Source: Pseudomonas sp. (lineage in GTDB: Bacteria; Pseudomonadota; Gammaproteobacteria; Pseudomonadales; Pseudomonadaceae). From it: a stretch of DNA of 64,000 nt. Made by a program: the position numbers and the translations under genes. This document shows, in pieces, positions 45,361 through 52,758 of the stretch. Location: contig NZ_JASLGE010000043.1 in assembly GCF_030150285.1 (NCBI RefSeq), positions 1-64,000 on the forward strand. The letters run 5' to 3'. The notes beneath the pieces were generated by a model, which saw only the letters and a program-made list of their open reading frames with translations, was not told where the DNA came from and did no database searches. Position 1 is the stretch's first letter. Each line of letters opens with the position of its first letter.

Positions 45361-46071
45361 ATGAGTTGTAGAGGTTTTGTTGTTGGGTGTGGGGTTTTTC
45401 TAATGGCTCATGCCTTATCGGTACACGCTGAAAGCGTGGACCTGCGCGTTACGGGTACGCTGATCCCTGGTGCATGTACACCCACCTTGAGCAGCGACGG
45501 CGTTATTGATTACGGTTATATCACTGCGGACCAGTTGAGTGCGAAATCGTATACCCCGCTGGATGTCAAAACGCTGGGGCTTTCGATTAGTTGTACGGCC
45601 CCTGCCAAAATTGCAATAAAGGCCATTAACGGTCGTCCGGGGACAGTTGCCGGGGGAACTGAAACCGGGCCTTCACGTGCTGCATCTTCACCGGTTGAAC
45701 TGTTTAATGGCGTCTCTCAAGCGGTGGTCGGGCTTGGCGTTAACGGTGGAACGCCCATTGGCGGCTATGCACTCAGACCTGTTCCCGGAAGCTTTACGGC
45801 CGATGGCAATAATGTGGTTAATATTTGGCAGAACTCTGATAATGCCCCGGATAATTGGGATCCCACGAGGGCTACTATCAGTCTTTACACTGTTTTTTCT
45901 GCGATTCGTTATATGTCATGGGCCACCCCGGGTACTGAACTTCCGCTGCCATTTACGGTACTTAATGGTCAGCTTGAAGTGCAGGCTTATATTAATAAGC
46001 TCGAAGAACTCGATCTTAATAGTGCTATTCAATTGGATGGGCAGAGCACAATTGAGATCGTGTATCTGTAA
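45361..46071 (+). CDS. DUF1120 fimbrial subunit 6
   Basis: 236 residues. Signal peptide to about residue 23 (SVHA/ES), mature start VDLRVTGTLIPGACTP, C39 and C78, C-terminal STIEIVYL. The start is placed at 45361 by the conserved leader; an in-frame ATG at 45346 lies inside TAATGAATGAG. Nearest relative in the window is subunit 4, with equal length and no obvious gaps. It is the last subunit before the chaperone gene. Confidence 0.82.
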   Translation: MSCRGFVVGCGVFLMAHALSVHAESVDLRVTGTLIPGACTPTLSSDGVIDYGYITADQLSAKSYTPLDVKTLGLSISCTAPAKIAIKAINGRPGTVAGGTETGPSRAASSPVELFNGVSQAVVGLGVNGGTPIGGYALRPVPGSFTADGNNVVNIWQNSDNAPDNWDPTRATISLYTVFSAIRYMSWATPGTELPLPFTVLNGQLEVQAYINKLEELDLNSAIQLDGQSTIEIVYL

Positions 46072-46166
46072 TGCGCGTCGCTGTTTGCAGTGTTCGTCCT
46101 TGATGCGTCGTCCATGATTACGGTCATGTGCAAGCCAGTGCTTGTTTTTGTAAAGGTGAATGTATA

Positions 46167-46865
46167 ATGAAAGTATCCAGGTTGTTGATGGCTGGCGTGT
46201 CTGCCTTTTTATTCACCCCGCTTTACGTTCAGGCCACGGGCATGGTGCCTGAAACGTCCGTTGTTATTGTTGAAGAGGGCGATGGCGAAGGTTCTATTAA
46301 CATCAAGAACACAGACGACACCCCGGTCATGTTATTAACCTCGCTGGCGTATATTGCGGAGGATAAACAGCAACTGTTAAACGTGACGCCCCCGGTAGCA
46401 CGGGTTGAGCCGGGTAAAAACCAGCGCGTGCGTTTTATCCTGACCTCTAAAGAACCGTTGAAAGCAGAGCGTTTGCAACGTGTGATCTTTGAAGGGATGC
46501 CGCCGCAACAAAAAGGCAAAAGTGAAGTGCGCATGACGGTGCGCCAAAACTTGCCGGTGCTTATTCGCCCCAAAGGCCTGGAGAAAGATCCTGCACCCTG
46601 GAAGCGCTTGGTGTGGAAGCAAAGCGGTAACAACCTGGTTGTTAACAACCCGTCCGCCTATGTGGTGCGTCTGGGGCAAGGTGTCAAGACCCTGCCTGAG
46701 GGTGCCCATTGGAACCTGCCTAACAGCTATGTGCTGCCGGGCCAGACATTGACCCTTGAATTGCAAGGCAAGAAACCCGCCGGTTCAGCACAACAGGTAC
46801 AAATCTCACCCGCAACAACCTGGGGGTTCACGGTCAACACCTACGATGCCCCGCTGAGTCAATGA
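46167..46865 (+). CDS. Periplasmic fimbrial chaperone
   Basis: 232 residues. Signal peptide (RLLMAGVSAFLFTPLYVQA), then a PapD-like two-domain immunoglobulin fold: VVIVEEGDGEGSINIKNTDD, PPVARVEPGKNQRVRF, LQRVIFEGMPP at the G1/F1 region and LPVLIRPKGL at the domain joint. It would bind each DUF1120 subunit by completing its fold and pass it to the usher. AAAGGTG lies nine bases before the ATG at 46167; the longer frame from 46128 has no signal start. It ends four bases before the usher start, so the two are co-translated. Confidence 0.9.
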   Translation: MKVSRLLMAGVSAFLFTPLYVQATGMVPETSVVIVEEGDGEGSINIKNTDDTPVMLLTSLAYIAEDKQQLLNVTPPVARVEPGKNQRVRFILTSKEPLKAERLQRVIFEGMPPQQKGKSEVRMTVRQNLPVLIRPKGLEKDPAPWKRLVWKQSGNNLVVNNPSAYVVRLGQGVKTLPEGAHWNLPNSYVLPGQTLTLELQGKKPAGSAQQVQISPATTWGFTVNTYDAPLSQ

Positions 46866-46868
46866 CAC

Positions 46869-49337
46869 ATGCTGCTCTCGCCCAATCTGCGCGGCACCTC
46901 TGCGCCTGGTGTTTTCAAACGTTCATCGCTTTCGCTGGCACTGGTCGCCGTGATGGCAACGTCAGCCATGTCAATGGCCGCCGAGCCCCTTGAGCCTTCC
47001 GATGAAATGACCTTCGATGTGCAGGTACTCAAGGCTCGGGGGATTGATCCCAAGGTGGCGGAGTGGTTCCGTCATGCGCCGCGCTTTTTGCCTGGTGAGG
47101 CGACCGTGGTGCTGACGGTCAACGGCAGCGCTCGCGGCAGGACGACGGTGCAGATCGGGCAGGATGGCCAAGTGTGTGTCGATGCTACCTTCTTGAAAGC
47201 CGCCGGGTTGATCACCCCTCCCGAGTTTTCTGAGCACGCTTCGTGCTTTGACCTGAAAACCGCATGGCCACAAACTGAATGGCTACTGGATCCCGGCGCA
47301 GGGCGCGTGGAACTCGTGCTACCAGCGCAGGCGGTTGCAGCTCCGGGCATCGAGAGTGGTAACTGGACCCGTGGCGGTTTCGCCGGAATGCTCAACTACG
47401 ACGCGTCTTATATGGACTCGGGTGGTGCGGCGGCGGGCGTGAAATACATGCAAATGAATACTGAAGCCGGATTCAACTTGAGCGACTGGATTGTGCGCAG
47501 TCGGCAAACCTTCTCGCGGCTGGATGGCCAAGACCGCGTTCAGCACCAGGCTGCCTATGCCCAGCGCAGCTTCACCGATATCAAGCAGGTGTTGCAGACG
47601 GGCCAAATCAGTTTGTCCAACTCGCTATTCGGTACCGGTCAGGTCTTTGGCCTTCAAGTATTTCCTGAGGCCGCCTTGCAAAGTGGCAAGGGCGGGGCAG
47701 GCCTGGTTGAAGGGCTTGCCGACAGCCAGTCCGTTGTAGAAGTCCGCCAGTCCGGGGCGCTGGTTTACAGCACGACCGTACCGGCCGGGCCTTTTCGGTT
47801 GGAGGGTTTTCCTCTGCTCAATACCCGTTCGGACCTGAATGTGACGGTCACTGACAGCAGCGGCACTAAGCGTGAGTTTGTGGTGCCGGCCTCCACGCTG
47901 TTGATGAACGGTGCGGCGGTGGCTCCCGGTTTATCGTTCGGTGTCGGCAAGCTTGATCAGGAGGGCAGCAGTGAATCCCCGATCATCGGCACGGTTGCCA
48001 ACGGCTGGGTGCTGAACCCCAGGACTACGCTCAGTGCCGGCCTGCTGGGCTCCACGCCTTACCGGGCAGGAGCACTGGGCCTGGATACGCAGCTGTCTGG
48101 CGCGACTACGCTTTCGGTTCAGGCCCGCACAGCGCAGGATAATCGGCACGGTACGAAGGGGCTGTCGGCGACGGCTTCATTGAGTCAGCGCTTAAGCGAA
48201 CGTGTGGGTGTGAGCCTCAATGTTTCCCAACAGACATTCGGTTACAGCGAGCTCAGCGATGCCTTGCAAGAGGACCAGACGTTGACCGACGGGCGCAGCC
48301 GCCAACAAGTGGGGGCCGGTATCAACTGGTCGCAACAGGCACTGGGTAACTTGTCTTTTTCATGGGCGCGGGGCAGTGCCTTTGACGGCAGCAGCACGCA
48401 GTATTTACGCGGTAACTGGAGCAAGTCGTTTGGCAAGGTGTACGTCGGCGCGAGCGTAGAGTATGACGGCGGCCGTCAGGGGCAGGATGTGAATGGCCTG
48501 AGCAGCGACGGTGACAAGCGTATTTATTTGACGGTAAACATTCCGTTTGGGGAGAGCCGTAGCGTCAGCAGTTACGCCAACAATTCGAACCGGGGTAGCC
48601 GCGCCGGGATGCGCTACAGCGACCGCAGCATTCAGGACTTCGGATGGGGTGTTTCCACGGACCGGGACTTTGAAAACCGGCGCACGTCGACCACAGCCAG
48701 CATGGACATGGCGACGTCTGTTAGCCAGCTCAGCGCCAGTGTCAGCAGCGACTCCAATAACTTCAAGTCTTGGTCAGGGCGAGCGAGCGGGGGCGTGGTG
48801 GTCCATGACGGTGGGGTGACGCTGTCGTCACGGCGCGTCAGCGATACATTTGGTATTGCCAAGGTGGGCAATGAAGGCGGTGTCCGCGTGGACACGCCGG
48901 GTGGCACCACCTGGACTGACCGCCGTGGCTATGCCGTGTTGCCGTCCTTGAGCAGTTACAAGCAGTCGTCGATTCAGGTGGATACGCGCAGCTTGCCCAA
49001 GAATGTCGATATCGCTAACGCCTGGCAAGACACCGAGGCCGCCCGTGGTTCGGTGAGTTATGTGAATTTTGATGTGGTACGTACCCGTCGCGTATTGGTC
49101 ACTGTGTTGGACCGCCAGCATCAGCCGCTGCCGCGCGGTGCCAGTGTGTTTGATGCGAAAGATGCCTTTGTGACCGTGGTGGGCGATGACGGCACTGTTT
49201 TTGTGCCGGATGCCGAGGCCGACGTTGATTATGAGGTGCAATCATCCGGGCACAAGCTCTGCACATTTACCCTTCAGTTGCCTGAAGAGGCGCAGTCCAG
49301 CGAGTTGTATGAAACCGCTGATGCGGTTTGCCGCTAA
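46869..49337 (+). CDS. Outer-membrane fimbrial usher
   Basis: 822 residues, normal usher length. Signal peptide (RSSLSLALVAVMATSAMSMA), a PapC-type N-terminal domain (FDVQVLKARGIDP...RFLPGEATVVLTVNG), a long beta-barrel, a plug and linker region (VEVRQSGALVYSTTVPAGPFRLEG), and a C-terminal domain (LDRQHQPLPRGASVFD...GDDGTVFVPDAEADVDY). The N-terminal domain receives chaperone-subunit pairs and the barrel exports the fibre. Base composition is near the genomic norm, unlike parts of the subunit array. Only one usher serves all seven subunit genes. Confidence 0.92.
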   Translation: MLLSPNLRGTSAPGVFKRSSLSLALVAVMATSAMSMAAEPLEPSDEMTFDVQVLKARGIDPKVAEWFRHAPRFLPGEATVVLTVNGSARGRTTVQIGQDGQVCVDATFLKAAGLITPPEFSEHASCFDLKTAWPQTEWLLDPGAGRVELVLPAQAVAAPGIESGNWTRGGFAGMLNYDASYMDSGGAAAGVKYMQMNTEAGFNLSDWIVRSRQTFSRLDGQDRVQHQAAYAQRSFTDIKQVLQTGQISLSNSLFGTGQVFGLQVFPEAALQSGKGGAGLVEGLADSQSVVEVRQSGALVYSTTVPAGPFRLEGFPLLNTRSDLNVTVTDSSGTKREFVVPASTLLMNGAAVAPGLSFGVGKLDQEGSSESPIIGTVANGWVLNPRTTLSAGLLGSTPYRAGALGLDTQLSGATTLSVQARTAQDNRHGTKGLSATASLSQRLSERVGVSLNVSQQTFGYSELSDALQEDQTLTDGRSRQQVGAGINWSQQALGNLSFSWARGSAFDGSSTQYLRGNWSKSFGKVYVGASVEYDGGRQGQDVNGLSSDGDKRIYLTVNIPFGESRSVSSYANNSNRGSRAGMRYSDRSIQDFGWGVSTDRDFENRRTSTTASMDMATSVSQLSASVSSDSNNFKSWSGRASGGVVVHDGGVTLSSRRVSDTFGIAKVGNEGGVRVDTPGGTTWTDRRGYAVLPSLSSYKQSSIQVDTRSLPKNVDIANAWQDTEAARGSVSYVNFDVVRTRRVLVTVLDRQHQPLPRGASVFDAKDAFVTVVGDDGTVFVPDAEADVDYEVQSSGHKLCTFTLQLPEEAQSSELYETADAVCR

Positions 49338-49349
49338 CAGGAGAATGAT

Positions 49350-49946
49350 GTGAAATTTTCAGTGCTTAAAATAGTGCTCGGGCTGGCGATGGCTCAGTCA
49401 ATGACAGTGCTGGCCGCTGTTAGCACGATACTCCCGCAGATGCCCGGTACCTTGCCGGTGGACACACGCTGCGTCATTTCGGTGGGGGCTCCGGTGATTG
49501 ATTACGGCAGCCTGACGCGTTGGCAGCTAGAAGAGGCCGGTAACCGGCAAACCCTGACGTTTGGCAAGCGTACGCTGATGCTGAGCGTCGTGTGCCCCTA
49601 CAGCCAGCCTTTGCGGCTGGGTTTGCGCAGTAGCCATGCGGCCAATGGTGATGTGCAATATGGCAGCCGTGGAAGTCTCACGGTTCAGGTGATGGACGCG
49701 CAGGTGGACGGCCACGCCGTTCTGTTGAACAGCATCCGCCCAGAGGGTGTTATGGAAGGGGGGGCACAGCCCAGTGTGCGATGGCGGCCGGGTGAAAGCC
49801 TGGTCGCTACGCGAAATGGTCAGGTGATTGAAGGGAAAACATTTAACGCCCGCGTTGAAATTGAACCACTCCTGTCTGAAAGCGCTGCGCGCGTGTCAGG
49901 GCGCGAGGTGTATGAGTCTATGCTGTCGATTGACTTGATCAATTGA
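49350..49946 (+). CDS. Divergent fimbrial subunit 7, possible tip or anchor protein
   Basis: 198 residues, GTG start at 49350 with AGGAG six bases before. Signal peptide ends VLA/AV. C41 and C82 and the VIDYGSLTRWQL segment (compare VIDYGYITADKL in subunit 4) show descent from the same family. It is shorter and ends YESMLSIDLIN, lacking the ELVYL terminus. Position after the usher and single copy suggest a special place in the fibre, such as tip adhesin, initiator or terminator; I cannot choose. Its end overlaps the convergent LysR gene by eight bases. Confidence 0.7.
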   Translation: MKFSVLKIVLGLAMAQSMTVLAAVSTILPQMPGTLPVDTRCVISVGAPVIDYGSLTRWQLEEAGNRQTLTFGKRTLMLSVVCPYSQPLRLGLRSSHAANGDVQYGSRGSLTVQVMDAQVDGHAVLLNSIRPEGVMEGGAQPSVRWRPGESLVATRNGQVIEGKTFNARVEIEPLLSESAARVSGREVYESMLSIDLIN

Positions 49947-50826
49947 ATTCAGCGGGTGCGACAACGCCCAGTTGCTCGGTGAGCAGCGCTGCGAACGCAT
50001 CCCGCGCACCGTGTGAGCCACTTTCGCTGTGCCACACAAAACGATTCAGTACGGGCGTCAGCGCGTTAAAGCCATAGCGTGTTACCTGAGCTGATGATCC
50101 AAGGTGTTCAAGCATCCCTTGGGGGACGAGCGCGATGCCTGCCCCGGCGCTTACACAGCCAATAATGCTGCCCCAATTGGCGTAGGTAATCTTGTGGGTG
50201 TCGAGTTGATGCGTGTCCAGCCAGTTTTCGAGCGCGGCGCGGTAGGGGCAGCCGCGTGGCCACATAAACACCGTGTGTTGAGGCACATCATGCAGGCTTG
50301 TCAGCGGTGCGGCCTGGGCACCGGCAATGATTACCAGCTCTTCATGATACAGCGCGGTTGTAGACAGTTTGGGCTGATCGACATCGACAGCCACCACGGC
50401 ACCGTCCAACCGATGATGCAGCACATCGTCCAGCAACTGTGCCCATTGGCCGGTGACCAGTTCCAGTTGCACGTGCGGGTAGCGTTGATGGAATGTGGCC
50501 AGCAATGACGGCAGTCGGCCGGTCGCGCAGGATTCGATGGCACCGATGCGCAAAGTGCCAGTGGGCACGGCCTGTGGCTGGACGGCACGTTTGGCCTGTT
50601 CGACCAGCGTGAGGATTTGCTCGGTGTAGCCGATAAAAACCAGGCCTGCTGCGCTGATGCGCAACCCCCGGCCTGAACGGGTGAACAAGGCTGTGCCCAG
50701 TTCACTCTCCAGCTGTTTGATCCGGGTGGTGATATTGGACGGCACGCAATGTAACTGCCGGGCCGCCCGCGCAATGCTGCCGCACTCGGCTACAGCCTTG
50801 ACCATGCGTAACTGGCTTAATTCCAT
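49939..50826 (-). CDS. LysR-family transcriptional regulator
   Basis: 295 residues. N-terminal winged helix (MELSQLRMVKAVAECGSIARAARQL, VPSNITTRIKQLE) and a periplasmic-binding-like effector domain (GTLRIGAIESCATGRLP). It is divergent from the EamA transporter gene with about 140 bases between, the usual LysR target arrangement. Control of the fimbrial genes is conceivable from proximity but the convergent orientation argues against it. Confidence 0.92.
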   Translation of the reverse strand: MELSQLRMVKAVAECGSIARAARQLHCVPSNITTRIKQLESELGTALFTRSGRGLRISAAGLVFIGYTEQILTLVEQAKRAVQPQAVPTGTLRIGAIESCATGRLPSLLATFHQRYPHVQLELVTGQWAQLLDDVLHHRLDGAVVAVDVDQPKLSTTALYHEELVIIAGAQAAPLTSLHDVPQHTVFMWPRGCPYRAALENWLDTHQLDTHKITYANWGSIIGCVSAGAGIALVPQGMLEHLGSSAQVTRYGFNALTPVLNRFVWHSESGSHGARDAFAALLTEQLGVVAPAEFN

Positions 50827-50969
50827 TGCTCACTCCACCAGAAGGCTGAAGTCTCTATTAAACACTTGTTGTGCAGAGGGGGCTGACAAAAAATCGAGCC
50901 TGGTCCACAGGCTCGCTGACGCACGTCAATGAGCACTGTGCTCATGAGCCCTCAGAAGGCGTGGACACG

Positions 50970-51881
50970 ATGCACAACATAAACCCCATCAATACTATTT
51001 CGTCCAACCTTGCGCGACAGCGTTTCAACAAGCTGCCGCTTTTCGCCGCAATGGCAGCGGTGGTGCTGTGCTGGGCCTATTCCCCGATAGGTATTCACGT
51101 CGGTTTGGGCAGTTATTCGCCGGGGCACTTGGCCTTGCTTCGGTTTCTCATCGCGTCGGCCTTTATGGCGGCGGTTGCGCTGGTTTTGCGGGTTGGGCTG
51201 CCACGGCTCAGGGATGTGCCCTGGCTGATGATGCTGGGTTTTTTCGCCATTGTGTTGCATCACGTGGCGCTTAATGTCGGGCAGCGTTGGGTCAGCCCTG
51301 GGGCGTCCAGTGTGTTAGCGCAGTCCGCGCCAGTGTTCAGCACATTGATTGCCCATGTGTTTCTAAAAGAGCCCGTCAGTGGCTGGCGCTGGTTGTGGGT
51401 GGGCGTCGGGTTGTCGGGCGCGCTGATGGTGATCGTGGCTGATAAAGGGGTGGGGACGTTCCATCCCCAGGGCCTGTTGATTCTGCTAGCGGCCTTGTCC
51501 TGGAGCGTTTATTTCACTTTGCAAAAGCATTATTCAAACCGCTACAGCCCGCTAACCCTTGTGTGCTACACGATCTGGACCGGAACGTTGCAGTTGAGTG
51601 TGTATTGGCCGGGATTGTTGGAGCAGGTCATGAATGCACCGGCGCGGGTCAATGGGGCCGTGCTGTTGCTGGGGGTGTTCTCCAGTGCGCTGGCGTACCT
51701 GTTGTGGGCTTATGTGTTGGCGCACACGCAGGTTAGCCGCTCGGTGAGTGTGATGTACCTGGTGCCCCCGGTGGCGATGGTGATGGCCGCCGTTGTACTG
51801 GGCAGCACGGTCTCCATGGGGGTGGGGGTGGGCGCGGCAATTGTGGTGGGCAGTATGCTTGCCATGAGCCGGGTGCGATAA
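50970..51881 (+). CDS. EamA/DMT-family transporter
   Basis: About 303 residues with ten hydrophobic helices in two related halves (MAAVVLCWAYSPIGIHVGLG; LILLAALSWSVYFTLQKHYS). DMT-family proteins export or import small metabolites, often amino acids or their derivatives. The start at 50970 gives a cytoplasmic N-terminus of about 20 residues; the open frame upstream looks noncoding. Regulated probably by the divergent LysR protein. Substrate unknown. Confidence 0.88.
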   Translation: MHNINPINTISSNLARQRFNKLPLFAAMAAVVLCWAYSPIGIHVGLGSYSPGHLALLRFLIASAFMAAVALVLRVGLPRLRDVPWLMMLGFFAIVLHHVALNVGQRWVSPGASSVLAQSAPVFSTLIAHVFLKEPVSGWRWLWVGVGLSGALMVIVADKGVGTFHPQGLLILLAALSWSVYFTLQKHYSNRYSPLTLVCYTIWTGTLQLSVYWPGLLEQVMNAPARVNGAVLLLGVFSSALAYLLWAYVLAHTQVSRSVSVMYLVPPVAMVMAAVVLGSTVSMGVGVGAAIVVGSMLAMSRVR

Positions 51882-51908
51882 GCCCGGCGCATGGCAACGG
51901 CGGGCGAA

Positions 51909-52268
51909 TCAGCTCAGTTCGCTGATATAGGTGCCGGTACCGTCCAGAATGATTTTCAGCGTTTGTTCGACTTCGTCCAGGTCGGTGGCCGCCGGGTCGA
52001 AGCGGATGTCCAGGTGGTCCTCACCGTTGAACGCGTCGCTGTCTTGGGCGGCGACTTCAATCAGCAAGCGGCCCGCGCTCAAGGTGACTTTCACGCCTTC
52101 AACGGTCGAAGGGTCGTTCTCGCCCAAGGTGATATCCAGTTCATCTTCGTCGGGGTAGCGGCTCATCATGAACATTTCGCCCTGCGCGCTGAGGCAGCAC
52201 AGCATGGCCAGGTTGTCTTCTTCGTCGTCGCACGGGTTGGCGATCAGGTGGTCGGTGGTCATCAGCAT
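51909..52268 (-). CDS. Small acidic protein of unknown function
   Basis: 119 residues, strongly acidic (PCDDEEDN, RYPDEDELDITLGEND), no signal or membrane segment, mixed alpha/beta. AGGA precedes the ATG at 52268; a second ATG is two codons in. I do not recognise a named domain. In P. aeruginosa a hypothetical gene lies between moxR and gdhB, as I recall, and this may be its counterpart, left beside gdhB when the fimbrial locus entered. Confidence 0.7.
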   Translation of the reverse strand: MLMTTDHLIANPCDDEEDNLAMLCCLSAQGEMFMMSRYPDEDELDITLGENDPSTVEGVKVTLSAGRLLIEVAAQDSDAFNGEDHLDIRFDPAATDLDEVEQTLKIILDGTGTYISELS

Positions 52269-52758
52269 GGGGTAATCCTGGCGCCTGGGGCGCGGGTAAG
52301 GCGAACAAAACGCCAATTTTGCCAGCCTGCGCCTGTTTGTGCTGGGCTGAATGGCGATTTGTAGCAAATGAAGGGTAATCAGCTGTAAGCCAATTCCTTG
52401 TTTGATGTCTGATTATCAGGCGTTTTTATGAAGTTTATGGCCTGTGGCTGCTAGGGTTGTTCTATGGCGGGCCGTTGTGTTTCGACACGATGACCGAATA
52501 TGTCGCCGCATCGCAAGCAGGCTGTACCGCGCACTCGTTAAGCTGCACCCGGGACCGTTATGTGTAAAGACACAGCCGCTCGTTGGGCAGTCGTTTTTAC
52601 AGATAACCCTTCTGGAATGTGGGTGTGACCCCAGGTTCACGCCTGGCTTCATCACCTTGTCACGCTGTGTTTTCAAGGTGTACTGCCACGATGCACCTTG
52701 CGCAGTAGGGCAACACGCGACGCTTCTCTCAATAACAAGCCCAAGCGGAGTACCACAG
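52269..52758. other. Long divergent intergenic region upstream of gdhB
   Basis: About 490 bases. It must hold promoters for both the small acidic gene and gdhB. A frame continues from gdhB back to 52444 but its composition (many Cys, Arg and His) is unlike the protein, so it is leader. I see no clear sigma-54 or other named promoter. Confidence 0.4.

Noticed and set aside
49939..50826. LysR protein as dedicated regulator of the fimbrial locus
   Set aside because: It is convergent with the last fimbrial gene and divergent from an EamA transporter, which is the ordinary LysR-target arrangement.
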